IMG/VR virus record: IMGVR_UViG_3300031758_006619
Location: 1-57,611 of that record
Reading direction: 5' to 3' (one strand)
DNA length: 57,611 bases
Source of the DNA: a virus
Positions 40,516-46,853 of this stretch are shown piece after piece. The position numbers were made by a program, and so were the translations under genes. How positions within the stretch are numbered: the first letter of the stretch is position 1; each line of letters starts with the position of its first letter. Below the pieces are notes generated by a model. It worked only from the letters and a program-made list of their open reading frames with translations. It did no database searches and was not told the origin of the DNA.

Positions 40516-40602
40516 TGGCGGGAGATACAGGAATCGAACCTGTCAGCCTATTTCTAAACGAAGGCTTAGCAAGCCTCTGTTGCACCTTGCAACACATCTC
40601 CC
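40516..40602 (-). tRNA. tRNA-Ser(GCT)
   Basis: Acceptor GGGAGAT/ATCTCCC, anticodon loop TTGCTAA, class II variable arm, discriminator G, encoded CCA. Its 5' end is two bases from element E7. Confidence 0.95.
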
Positions 40603-40604
40603 GT

Positions 40605-40724
40605 ACCATATTTGAACACACTAGCACCCACTTTTGCAACGTGTACTTTGTTGCCTAGACGTGTTGCCTTGCAAGGATTAAACAAGTGGTTGAACGCCAG
40701 CTTGCTAATGTGCTCAAATATGGT
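40605..40724 (-). repeat. Long-stem element E7
   Basis: 21 bp arms with three differences (40605-40625 and 40704-40724), G-T compatible in part. It spans exactly from the CCA of tRNA-Lys to the 5' side of tRNA-Ser. Interior includes CCACTT/AAGTGG. Confidence 0.85.
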
Positions 40725-40795
40725 AGACGCACAGAGAATCGAACTCTGATTTGCTGGTTAAAAGCCAGCTACTTTAGCCGTTAAGTTATACGTCC
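40721..40795 (-). tRNA. tRNA-Lys(TTT)
   Basis: Acceptor GGACGTA/TGCGTCT, anticodon loop CTTTTAA, T-loop TTCGATT, encoded ACCA shared with E7. Confidence 0.94.
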
Positions 40796-40908
40796 AGGCT
40801 GCGCTTCCATTTGCCACGAAGCTGCTTGTGGCTTTTTGTATGTGAACCACTGCCGCCACGCTTCATCAAAGCTAAGGCAACATGATTCCGGGGTTTTCGT
40901 GTTTTCAT
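40786..40908 (-). CDS. 40-residue basic protein
   Basis: Starts MKTRKPRNHVALALMKRGGS and ends in a Lys/Arg-rich helix (SHKQLRGKWKRSLDV). A ribosome site aaaggaaa precedes the ATG. The KxRKPRNHVxxAL...KRxGSGxHxKS pattern is familiar from many phage genomes. The stop codon lies in tRNA-Lys. Confidence 0.8.
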   Translation of the reverse strand: MKTRKPRNHVALALMKRGGSGSHTKSHKQLRGKWKRSLDV

Positions 40909-40918
40909 AAATTTCCTT

Positions 40919-40993
40919 TGGTGGACCGTGGGAGGATCGAACTCCCGCTTCATGCTTGCAAAGCACATGTGCTACCATTATCACTAACAGCCC
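40919..40993 (-). tRNA. tRNA-Ala(TGC)
   Basis: Acceptor GGGCTGT/ACGGTCC, anticodon loop TTTGCAA, T-loop TTCGATC, encoded ACCA. Confidence 0.95.
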
Positions 40994-40999
40994 AAATTG

Positions 41000-41083
41000 T
41001 GGTGCGTCGAGAGAGACTCGAACTCTCAATCCTTTCGGCACTGGCTTCTAAGACCAGCGTGTATACCATTCCACCACCAACGC
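41000..41083 (-). tRNA. tRNA-Leu(TAG)
   Basis: Acceptor GCGTTGG/TCGACGC, anticodon loop CTTAGAA, class II variable arm, T-loop TTCGAGT, encoded ACCA. Confidence 0.94.
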
Positions 41084-41084
41084 A

Positions 41085-41252
41085 TTATACTTTTATATCT
41101 ACGTTTGTGCCTTTGTTAGGGTCTACATTTCTGTAATACACCACTTGTTGCACAAACTGTTTATTGTTACTGTCTACCCTAGTTGTATAGACTATTTCTC
41201 GTACCTTACCCATGTAAGGTGAGAATGTTCTTGATACGCTAATTGTTTCCAT
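41085..41252 (-). CDS. 55-residue beta-rich protein
   Basis: METISVSRTFSPYMGKVREI then VYTTRVDSNNKQFVQQVVYY and ends VDPNKGTNVDIKV. Its ATG is part of the outer arm of element E6 (AATATGG), so the start codon would be buried when the stem forms. Ends next to tRNA-Leu. Confidence 0.6.
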   Translation of the reverse strand: METISVSRTFSPYMGKVREIVYTTRVDSNNKQFVQQVVYYRNVDPNKGTNVDIKV

Positions 41253-41434
41253 ATTGTTGTATACTTTGTTTACTACCCACCCCGCTAAGGGTGTGTTTCT
41301 GGATTATCGTGTTCATGACGCACGCCTATGCCAGAACCCAGACCATACCCACCAACTTTCCCGGGTGTTGATGTTCTCAAGCCTGCAAGGTTCCATAACT
41401 GAATTGGCCACTAGCAAAGCATACAACAATATGG
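41249..41434 (-). repeat. Long-stem element E6
   Basis: 20 bp arms with one difference (CCATATTGTTGTATACTTTG, 41249-41268; partner 41415-41434), enclosing 146 bases with hairpins TTCTGG/CCAGAA and CGTG/CACG. It links the HNH gene end to the start codon of the 55-residue gene. Confidence 0.85.
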
Positions 41435-41439
41435 TCTAA

Positions 41440-41949
41440 TTACTCAGAACCATGTGTAATTCTGTGACAATTAGCACACAGAACTTTTAAATTACTAATA
41501 GAGTTATTTTCTCTATCTTTATCTATATGATGTACTTCTAGTGCTAAGACGTTGTCAAAACCACATATAGCGCATTTGCACCCATAATGTTTAAGTGCAC
41601 GAGTTCTATAGGTAGAAGCACCATCTTTTGTTCTAAAGTAGGTGTTTGAACAAGCTCTAGAACAAGTTACTTGCTTATTACTATCGCGAACTTCTGTGGT
41701 AAACATACTACCACAGCAAACACATTTTCTTTGTTCAAGCTTTAATGGAGGGATTCCGTTAATAGTAAAATGAGATGTGTCCAATTCATTACCGTCTAAG
41801 AATTGTTTGACGATTGTGATATATTGCCCTTTTTTAGCGTATCCAAGTTTATTTAAAACTTGTGCTGTGGACAACGAAGTATCTACATACTCAAATAATT
41901 TTCCAGAAACTAAAGCTTGCTCTAGTTTATTGATTAAAACTTTACTCAT
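41440..41949 (-). CDS. HNH homing-type endonuclease
   Basis: 169 residues. An N-terminal DNA-binding region, a zinc finger (KCVCCGSMFTTEV, TCSRACSNTYF) and a C-terminal HNH domain CAICGFDNVLALEVHHIDKD, then RENNSISNLKVLCANCHRIT. The HNH core (VHHIDKD...N...CxxCH) is complete. Lying freestanding among tRNAs, it is probably a mobile endonuclease gene. Own promoter. Confidence 0.93.
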   Translation of the reverse strand: MSKVLINKLEQALVSGKLFEYVDTSLSTAQVLNKLGYAKKGQYITIVKQFLDGNELDTSHFTINGIPPLKLEQRKCVCCGSMFTTEVRDSNKQVTCSRACSNTYFRTKDGASTYRTRALKHYGCKCAICGFDNVLALEVHHIDKDRENNSISNLKVLCANCHRITHGSE

Positions 41950-41963
41950 AAAATCTCCTGCTC

Positions 41964-42000
41964 ATGTATATATTATACATCAATAGCAAGAATTTTGCAA
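41964..42000 (-). promoter_or_regulatory. Promoter of HNH gene with palindrome
   Basis: Minus strand TTGCAA (42000-41995), 17 bp, TATAAT (41977-41972). Palindrome ATGTATA-ATA-TATACAT (41964-41980) overlies the -10. Confidence 0.85.
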
Positions 42001-42018
42001 GTTAATTTTTGGTCACGG

Positions 42019-42097
42019 TGGTCCGAGTGGAAGGATTCGAACCTTCGATCTCTGCTTCCCAAAAGCAGCGGATTAAACCGGACTTTCCTACACTCGG
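42019..42097 (-). tRNA. tRNA-Pro(TGG)
   Basis: Acceptor CCGAGTG/CACTCGG, anticodon loop TTTGGGA, T-loop TTCGAAT, encoded ACCA. Confidence 0.94.
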
Positions 42098-42103
42098 ATG
42101 TGT

Positions 42104-42127
42104 TAGTTTATTGAAGCAAACTAACAA
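42104..42127 (-). other. Hairpin upstream of tRNA-Pro
   Basis: GTTAGTTT/AAACTAAC perfect 8 bp stem with 8 base loop, between the promoter at 42174 and tRNA-Pro. It may be a processing site. Confidence 0.6.
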
Positions 42128-42173
42128 AACTTACTGGAATACGCAAGACTGTCCAGTGCAACAAAGAACAATA

Positions 42174-42202
42174 ATTATACCTGAAATGTAAAATAACTAC
42201 AA
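42174..42202 (-). promoter_or_regulatory. Promoter of tRNA-Pro
   Basis: Minus strand TTGTAG (42202-42197), 17 bp, TATAAT (42179-42174). Confidence 0.8.
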
Positions 42203-42216
42203 GTGTAAAATTTTAA

Positions 42217-42385
42217 TGGTGGATCGGGCAGGACTCGAACCTGCTAACTAAAATTATACAGCCCCGTAAGCAATATATTCGAATTCAGCCCACCTGTAAC
42301 TTCATGTTTGCGACAGAGGAAGTAATCCTAGGGTGAAGGGGTTGTATGCCGGCTCTATGCTTTAACCATGTTAAGCTACCGATCC
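42217..42385 (-). tRNA. tRNA-like gene with enlarged anticodon domain
   Basis: Perfect acceptor GGATCGG/CCGATCC, canonical T-arm (GCAGG TTCGAGT CCTGC), D-arm GCTT/AAGC and encoded ACCA, but about 110 bases replace the anticodon arm. Stems TAGAG/TTTTA and ATACA...CCCC/GGGG...TGTAT can be drawn. It could be a tRNA with a roughly 90-base intron-like insert or a tRNA-derived RNA with a new function. The anticodon cannot be assigned; His is the only amino acid missing elsewhere. Confidence 0.7.
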
Positions 42386-42485
42386 ATATATTAGTACTTA
42401 TTTTAACACAAGGGCGATTAACTCCCACCGGATATATAGATTATCACTCTTTTGACGGCACGTATGTATAAGTACTAATATATGG
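42384..42485 (-). repeat. Long-stem element E8
   Basis: Perfect 18 bp arms (CCATATATTAGTACTTAT at 42384-42401; partner 42468-42485) around 66 bases with GGG/CCC and GATA/TATC hairpins. One arm shares its GG with the 5' end of the enlarged tRNA. Confidence 0.88.
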
Positions 42486-42660
42486 AGACCATCCCTAAAT
42501 GGTCAACATATAGTCTTATTACTGAGGGCGACAGCCCCACTGTATCTTAGAATATCCAAACATCCCTTCTACAGCGGCAGGGCGTTCTTTTGGTTGACGG
42601 GGCTTACACCCGCCTCGAACGTAACTTATTCCTAGGGGCTAGAACTTGTCAGAGGAACGG
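42486..42660 (-). ncRNA. Structured RNA ending in CCA, upstream of E8
   Basis: About 175 bases with no reading frame. Stems GACCAT/ATGGTC (just before a CCA), GGGC/GCCC, CTAG/CTAG-type and GGCGGG/CCCGTC. The stretch with GTTCGAGGCGGG and ACCAAAAGAA resembles the tmRNA acceptor piece at 37313 (GTTCGACACGCGGG, ACCAAAAGAA). It could be a decayed or alternative acceptor-type RNA. Confidence 0.45.
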
Positions 42661-42663
42661 GAC

Positions 42664-42861
42664 TTAATTACTATTTTTATAGACTCTGAGTGCTTCAGCG
42701 TCAAGGCTAGCATAAACTCGGAAACTATCGCGACCAACCTTGTCATAAAGATCGTTTGCCATTTGCTCAAGATTTACAAGTTGCTCGATTGAGATCAAGG
42801 TACAAGTAACATATCGTGACAAGAAAGCATCAATTAAAAAATCGCGTGAATAGCCTGCCAT
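42664..42861 (-). CDS. Small conserved phage protein
   Basis: 65 residues (MAGYSRDFLIDAFLSRYVTC start; LYDKVGRDSFRVYASLDAEA). The SRDFLIDAFLSRY opening recurs in small phage proteins near tRNA clusters. Ribosome site tggaga precedes the ATG. Confidence 0.7.
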   Translation of the reverse strand: MAGYSRDFLIDAFLSRYVTCTLISIEQLVNLEQMANDLYDKVGRDSFRVYASLDAEALRVYKNSN

Positions 42862-42882
42862 GTTTTCTCCAAATCAGCCTAT

Positions 42883-42911
42883 ATTATATCAATAAACAAC
42901 TGTTTCGTCAA
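42883..42911 (-). promoter_or_regulatory. Promoter for 42664 and downstream RNAs
   Basis: Minus strand TTGACG (42911-42906), 17 bp, TATAAT (42888-42883), embedded in the 3' end of the gene at 42889. Confidence 0.8.
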
Positions 42912-43218
42912 ATGTCAAAACTCTGATCTTAACATCACCACGTTCTTCAGCTCGCGCAAGCCAGGTGTTTAGTACACTGTGCATAAACGAACTCATGTGA
43001 TAGTTGTGTGCATGACAACGATAAGTGCTGCCACTATACCCATCAAACTCAAGCCAGTCACCATCACGGCGTACTTGAGTAATCCCACTATTAAGTTTCC
43101 AGCTATCACTGCCCATGTAACCACCATACCAACCAGCAAAAACTTTGCGCGTGGGTGTGGTTAGTTCAGGTGCGTCAAATTCTAGCACAACCCAAACATC
43201 TGGTGTGTATTCACTCAT
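42889..43218 (-). CDS. Conserved protein, unknown
   Basis: 109 residues, beta-rich with many Trp/Tyr (VWVVLEFDAPELTTPTRKVF, AGWYGGYMGSDSWKLNSG, CHAHNYHMSSFMHSVLNTWL). Start overlaps the upstream stop by 8 bases. Not recognised. Confidence 0.7.
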   Translation of the reverse strand: MSEYTPDVWVVLEFDAPELTTPTRKVFAGWYGGYMGSDSWKLNSGITQVRRDGDWLEFDGYSGSTYRCHAHNYHMSSFMHSVLNTWLARAEERGDVKIRVLTFDETVVY

Positions 43219-43390
43219 ATGTATCCTCTTTAGGCCAGTTCTTGAGACTTTTATCTACTTCAATTTCTTCAATGGAATATTCGGGCATAGGAAACCTACG
43301 CTCTAAGGTTTCATAAGAAACACCATGAAATACCGCGACAACACTATTCCAGCCGGGTATTACTTTATTTACAATGTAAACAGTACTCAT
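43211..43390 (-). CDS. 59-residue protein
   Basis: MSTVYIVNKVIPGWNSVVAV then SYETLERRFPMPEYSIEEIE. A good ribosome site (cggaga) precedes the ATG and an operator-bearing promoter drives it. The VYxVNKVIPGWxxVVAVF pattern looks conserved. Function unknown. Confidence 0.7.
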   Translation of the reverse strand: MSTVYIVNKVIPGWNSVVAVFHGVSYETLERRFPMPEYSIEEIEVDKSLKNWPKEDTYE

Positions 43391-43401
43391 ATTATTTCTC
43401 C

Positions 43402-43443
43402 GAATCAGACTATATTATAATCTGATTCAAGGACTTAATTCAA
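43402..43443 (-). promoter_or_regulatory. Promoter with 8+8 bp operator
   Basis: Minus strand TTGAAT (43443-43438), 18 bp, TATAAT (43419-43414). Perfect arms GAATCAGA (43402-43409) and TCTGATTC (43421-43428) flank the -10. Confidence 0.85.
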
Positions 43444-43444
43444 G

Positions 43445-43840
43445 TCAATATTTTGTTTGTTCAGCCAGTCGACGGTACTCGCCGCCAGTAGGATGTATAC
43501 CATCTTTGGTGGTTTGTGTAATCACAAGTGTAACGTCCCCATACATTTGCGCAACTTTTACCACAGGTGTTTGCTTGATGGTATTATTAGCTGGCAGTAT
43601 CCAAGTTACACGACCACTAATACGATCACGTAACTCCGCAATTTCTTTGAATGTTTTATCTGCCAACCAATCATTAGTGCCAAGACTAATAACGGTGTGT
43701 TGCGCTGCTGGCATTGTAGCCGCGAATCGTTTATTCCAAGCAGTACTGGTAATACCCACACGTGCAATCAGCTCACACTGTGGACGGTGTTGGGCAACGC
43801 CCACGGCTATAGAGTCGCCAACTATCAAACATTCTAACAT
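43445..43840 (-). CDS. SGNH/GDSL-type hydrolase
   Basis: 131 residues from the ATG at 43840. Block I LIVGDSIAVGVAQ with catalytic Ser, block III SLGTNDWLADK with the oxyanion Asn, and block V DGIHPTGGEYRRLAEQ with the catalytic Asp and His. A compact esterase/lipase-like enzyme; possibly deacetylates a polysaccharide. Small phage versions are common. Confidence 0.85.
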   Translation of the reverse strand: MLECLIVGDSIAVGVAQHRPQCELIARVGITSTAWNKRFAATMPAAQHTVISLGTNDWLADKTFKEIAELRDRISGRVTWILPANNTIKQTPVVKVAQMYGDVTLVITQTTKDGIHPTGGEYRRLAEQTKY

Positions 43841-43847
43841 ATATTTT

Positions 43848-43922
43848 GGTCCGCCGTGCAGGAATCGAACCCACATTAAGGGCTTAGAAGACCCCTGTAT
43901 TATCCATTATACGAACGGCAGA
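43848..43922 (-). tRNA. tRNA-Arg(TCT)
   Basis: Acceptor CTGCCGT/ACGGCGG, anticodon loop CTTCTAA, T-loop TTCGATT, encoded ACCA. First RNA gene of the leftward cluster. Confidence 0.93.
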
Positions 43923-43926
43923 TGTT

Positions 43927-44373
43927 TTAGCTGTAAATACGCATAATCGGCTTGTAAACACTAAATAGTTCACGGTTGTAGATTTCGACTAGCTCTGGGT
44001 CCATGTAGTCGTAATTGTCTGGAATATCAAGCACAATGGCTTTTGAATTCATTAAGTCAACCAGGTCGTAGTCGGCCACAAACTCCAGCTCAAGCTCGTC
44101 TTTGTTGTGCGGATTCACAAACACAATCTTGTCTGCCCAGTGAATCAAGTTGGCTGAACACGGCACTAGTGCGTAGTTAAAGTTTGATCCACAACTACGG
44201 GCATTGATGCCGTGTTGTGCGGCTAGAGTAGCGCCGGTTGGGCTTCGCAAGAGGCCAGCACTGCACACAAAAAGCCAGCGAGCAGCGTGACCTTGATGTG
44301 AGTTAGCATATGGAGCTGTGGTTTTAAAGATTGCAGCATTTCGCGTGCCTGCGGCAAAGTATTTGTCTGTCAT
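43927..44373 (-). CDS. Low-molecular-weight phosphatase-like protein
   Basis: 148 residues. WLFVCSAGLLRSPTGATLAA contains a Cx5R(S/T) P-loop like low-molecular-weight protein tyrosine phosphatases; AIVLDIPDNYDYMDPELVEI supplies a possible general-acid Asp. Phages carry such proteins of unknown target. Its start overlaps the UV endonuclease stop by 4 bases. Confidence 0.75.
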   Translation of the reverse strand: MTDKYFAAGTRNAAIFKTTAPYANSHQGHAARWLFVCSAGLLRSPTGATLAAQHGINARSCGSNFNYALVPCSANLIHWADKIVFVNPHNKDELELEFVADYDLVDLMNSKAIVLDIPDNYDYMDPELVEIYNRELFSVYKPIMRIYS

Positions 44374-45380
44374 TTTAGTAGTTGTTGTGCAAGTGGTGTA
44401 CTTGCTAAGTTTTTTTGTTTTGATTCACACATTATATCGGCAACTGGACTAAATGTCAAGGCCCAGTTATTCACATCCTGATTCCAGTAGTAATCACTGT
44501 GAGCACGAAGCTTGGCGGATGTAAAGCCTAGAGCTTTGAGTTGCTGCAAGTCTGGTCTAGTGTTTGGGTCGTGTTCGACCAAGCAGTCTTCACGGCTGAC
44601 ACTATAGTGTACGACAGGACGCACACCACGCCAGCTATCGCACACACGCTTAAAACGTTCATCAGTAGGTTCAATGTATTCTCCTGAGTTAATCCAGTGG
44701 TGGTGAATGTCAAGCACAAGTGCACAAGTGTCTACTAGTTCAAGACTAGCATCAAGACCCCAGGTAAACTCGGCATTTTCGATTGTTAGGCAGTTACGTG
44801 CTTCGGGGCTAAGACGACGCATGGCGGCTTTGATGCCATTGGGACCTAGCTTACCGCCAACGTGCACATTGCACTTGAAGTCTTGAAACTGCTTGCCGTA
44901 ACCCATGTAACGAATCAGGTCAGCATGATACTCAAATTCGGTAATACTATTCTCTACAACGCCAGGATTCTCACTTGCCAACACGCAAAACTGACCTGGG
45001 TGGAAGCTCAGACGAATATCGTGTTCGCGAGCAAAGTCGCCGCACATACCTAAGTGAGCTTCGAGCTTTGCAACAACATCTGATTCAAAGTAGAATGGCA
45101 TATAGTCGTCATGAGTATATGCAGGCAACATATCTGATGTAATACGAAACATACGCTGATTGTGCGGCTGCTTGGCAACCCACTTGAGCTGACGATAGAA
45201 AGCATTCAGGTTATGGTCAAGCAAACCCCACAGCTTACTACGCCAACCGTCCGGTGTCTGACGAGCAAGATATGTAATAGTTGTAGACTTGGTGTTCAAG
45301 TCTGGGTGTGCAGTATCATGCTCTGTTTGAATTTTACAAGCAAAGCCAATGCGCTGAATGTTTTGATTAAAATATGTCAT
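44370..45380 (-). CDS. uvdE: UV-damage endonuclease, UvdE family
   Basis: 336 residues from the ATG at 45380. RIGFACKIQTEHD, LSFHPGQFCVLASENPGVVE, FKCNVHVGGKLG, CLTIENAEFTWGLD, LVLDIHHHWINSGEYI and VHYSVSRED are the metal-binding TIM-barrel motifs of UVDE. It nicks 5' of UV photoproducts, giving the phage a repair route. The -10 box is only seven bases from the ATG, so the mRNA is nearly leaderless. Confidence 0.93.
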   Translation of the reverse strand: MTYFNQNIQRIGFACKIQTEHDTAHPDLNTKSTTITYLARQTPDGWRSKLWGLLDHNLNAFYRQLKWVAKQPHNQRMFRITSDMLPAYTHDDYMPFYFESDVVAKLEAHLGMCGDFAREHDIRLSFHPGQFCVLASENPGVVENSITEFEYHADLIRYMGYGKQFQDFKCNVHVGGKLGPNGIKAAMRRLSPEARNCLTIENAEFTWGLDASLELVDTCALVLDIHHHWINSGEYIEPTDERFKRVCDSWRGVRPVVHYSVSREDCLVEHDPNTRPDLQQLKALGFTSAKLRAHSDYYWNQDVNNWALTFSPVADIMCESKQKNLASTPLAQQLLK

Positions 45381-45387
45381 AGCCACA

Positions 45388-45416
45388 ATTATAACAAAAA
45401 CAGTTCAGCAAATCAA
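45388..45416 (-). promoter_or_regulatory. Promoter of UV endonuclease gene
   Basis: Minus strand TTGATT (45416-45411), 17 bp, TATAAT (45393-45388), seven bases from the ATG. Confidence 0.8.
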
Positions 45417-45424
45417 ATCAATAT

Positions 45425-45658
45425 TTATCGACCTACTAAGCCAAAGCAGATTCTGCACACAGGAAACTCGTCCTGATCGGTTTTGTGGTCGCTGCCCCAA
45501 ATACCGCAGTGCGAGCATTCACAGCAGTAGGATTCTAACAAGTAGTCATCAATGTCTTCAATATCAATGCCAGCATCACGGCAAGCTTCAGTAAGGGTTT
45601 TACGGGTTCCTGTCAAGCGCTTAGTTAGCCGCTTGTACATCTGGTTTATATCGGTCAT
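45425..45658 (-). CDS. Small zinc-ribbon protein
   Basis: 77 residues. An N-terminal helical half (RLTKRLTGTRKTLTEACRDA) and a C-terminal four-Cys ribbon (YCCECSHCGIWG, FPVCRICFGLVG). Likely zinc-binding. Overlaps the preceding gene by 38 bases. Confidence 0.7.
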   Translation of the reverse strand: MTDINQMYKRLTKRLTGTRKTLTEACRDAGIDIEDIDDYLLESYCCECSHCGIWGSDHKTDQDEFPVCRICFGLVGR

Positions 45659-46127
45659 CTAGGTGGGGGTGGGTTTTCTCGAATTCTAAAAGGAACATAA
45701 TACAGCAGGCTGCGTGAGCCAGGTGTGACAAGCCTGATTCAGGGTCACGATCTTCACCAGCATTAAATGCTGTGATATGTCGCATTGCTGCGCTTAAGGG
45801 TCGGCTCCAGGCAAAGCCCTTGCGCCAGTTGTGTTCTGCGTATTTTTGTGCACCAAATGCCAACACAGCAGCCGTTTGATTCATGGCTTCTGTTGATAGC
45901 AGGTGTAGGGGCAGTTTGTCTTGGTCAAACTTTAGTGCTGTACCCGCTGCTTTTTGAATCTCTGCAATCTTGTTTCCACCACGCAGCATTATTTCATCAG
46001 CCATTGCCTTAATTTGCTCAGTGGTTGGATAACCATCGTCTGGTGGATATTGCGCGGCTCTGTCAGCATCGGTTGGAAATTCTCCAAACATCATTTTGTA
46101 TTCTGTGTTTTCGTCTAGTTTAGGCAT
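45621..46127 (-). CDS. dATP/dGTP diphosphohydrolase-like (DUF5664)
   Basis: 168 residues. LKFDQDKLPLHLLSTEAMNQ, AAVLAFGAQKYAEHNWRKGF, ALSRPLSAAMRHITAF-like text (SRPLSAAMRHITAFNAGEDR) and DPESGLSHLAHAACCIMFLL form the all-helical MazG-type fold of the phage dATP/dGTP diphosphohydrolases (MazZ-like). In Z-genome phages this enzyme helps replace A by 2-aminoadenine, but no PurZ is in this window, so here it may simply balance nucleotide pools. Confidence 0.85.
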   Translation of the reverse strand: MPKLDENTEYKMMFGEFPTDADRAAQYPPDDGYPTTEQIKAMADEIMLRGGNKIAEIQKAAGTALKFDQDKLPLHLLSTEAMNQTAAVLAFGAQKYAEHNWRKGFAWSRPLSAAMRHITAFNAGEDRDPESGLSHLAHAACCIMFLLEFEKTHPHLDDRYKPDVQAAN

Positions 46128-46302
46128 CTGGTTTCTTGGTTAGTAGTGCTGCAATTTGAGCTTTTTTGTGTAAGCTGTTGAGAATGTGTGTAGGAATGTT
46201 TACTGGCCGGTTATTTTGACGACACCAATCTTCATAAACAGGCAAAAGCTTGTTTAAGATCAAGTCTTCTAGCTCGCGGGCATAAGATTTGTAAATAGGC
46301 AT
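46120..46302 (-). CDS. Small protein, unknown
   Basis: 60 residues (MPIYKSYARELEDLILNKLL start). Leader with ribosome site tggaggaa. First gene of the leftward operon from promoter 46323. Start of the next gene overlaps its stop. Confidence 0.65.
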   Translation of the reverse strand: MPIYKSYARELEDLILNKLLPVYEDWCRQNNRPVNIPTHILNSLHKKAQIAALLTKKPDA

Positions 46303-46322
46303 GGTATTCCTCCAGTTGACTA

Positions 46323-46351
46323 ATTATACCGCAAAGGCAAAACTTTTTCAA
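46323..46351 (-). promoter_or_regulatory. Leftward divergent promoter
   Basis: Minus strand TTGAAA (46351-46346), 17 bp, TATAAT (46328-46323). Divergent from 46397. Confidence 0.85.
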
Positions 46352-46396
46352 ATGTAAATTTTGCTGTGTTGGCGCAGTGCACCGACAATTTTTGAC

Positions 46397-46435
46397 TTGT
46401 CACACGCCGGTGTTTGAGTTATAATGTTAAACACC
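46397..46435 (+). promoter_or_regulatory. Rightward divergent promoter with operator
   Basis: TTGTCA (46397-46402), 17 bp, TATAAT (46420-46425). Arms GGTGTTT (46409-46415) and AAACACC (46429-46435) leave the same 13 base gap around the -10 as at phoH. Confidence 0.85.
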
Positions 46436-46456
46436 TACAAAACTTTGTAATAAAAC

Positions 46457-46720
46457 ATGGACATTAATCTGCTCGTACAGCGTCTCCGACACGGAGACAC
46501 TTATACAGTACAGGATGGGGACAACGACCCATATCAAGTCAATCGACCCCCTAATCACCTTATGATCAAAGCTGCTGATGTTATTGTGCACCAAGATAGT
46601 GTACTAAAACAAAATCATGAAACAATTTCTAGCTTGCAACGTCAACTCAACGAACTCACACAACAATATGAAACGCTTCGAACTCAGTATACTACTACAG
46701 CAGCTAGCGGAACGTCTTGA
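46457..46720 (+). CDS. Small coiled-coil protein
   Basis: 87 residues. N-terminal DINLLVQRLRHGDTYTVQDG and a C-terminal heptad helix (HETISSLQRQLNELTQQYET). First gene of the rightward block. A pattern seen in small phage proteins (whether conserved cannot be checked). Confidence 0.7.
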   Translation: MDINLLVQRLRHGDTYTVQDGDNDPYQVNRPPNHLMIKAADVIVHQDSVLKQNHETISSLQRQLNELTQQYETLRTQYTTTAASGTS

Positions 46721-46853
46721 TTGTGGTGAAGGCACTCGGCTAGAACAGATGAGCTTTGATGCACTAATGGAGATCTTAAATGAAGACATTAAAAATCGGA
46801 ATACTGTGCCTGATGCTAGTGCCTTTTACCCTTGGCCTAGGCAACGCCCATGA
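46668..46853 (+). CDS. Small helical protein, overlapping genes
   Basis: 61 residues from the ATG at 46668 (MKRFELSILLQQLAERLDCG). Overlaps the end of the previous gene and 74 bases of the next in another frame. The helical, acidic composition is protein-like, but the frame could be chance. Confidence 0.45.
   Translation: MKRFELSILLQQLAERLDCGEGTRLEQMSFDALMEILNEDIKNRNTVPDASAFYPWPRQRP

Noticed and set aside
40781-41041. 86-codon frame through tRNA-Ala and tRNA-Leu
   Set aside because: Runs across tRNAs; the shorter frame at 40786-40908 with a ribosome site is the real gene.
41249-41434. Plus-strand tRNA inside E6 (GGGTGTG/CATACCC with ACCA)
   Set aside because: No D-arm, anticodon or T-arm can be drawn; likely a by-product of inverted-repeat symmetry.
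42217-42385. Group I intron in the enlarged tRNA
   Set aside because: Insert is about 90-110 bases and lacks the P3-P7 core motifs; too small for a group I intron.
36163-42485. E elements as insertion sequences, retrons or CRISPR repeats
   Set aside because: No transposase or reverse transcriptase, no regular spacer array, no consistent target duplication.
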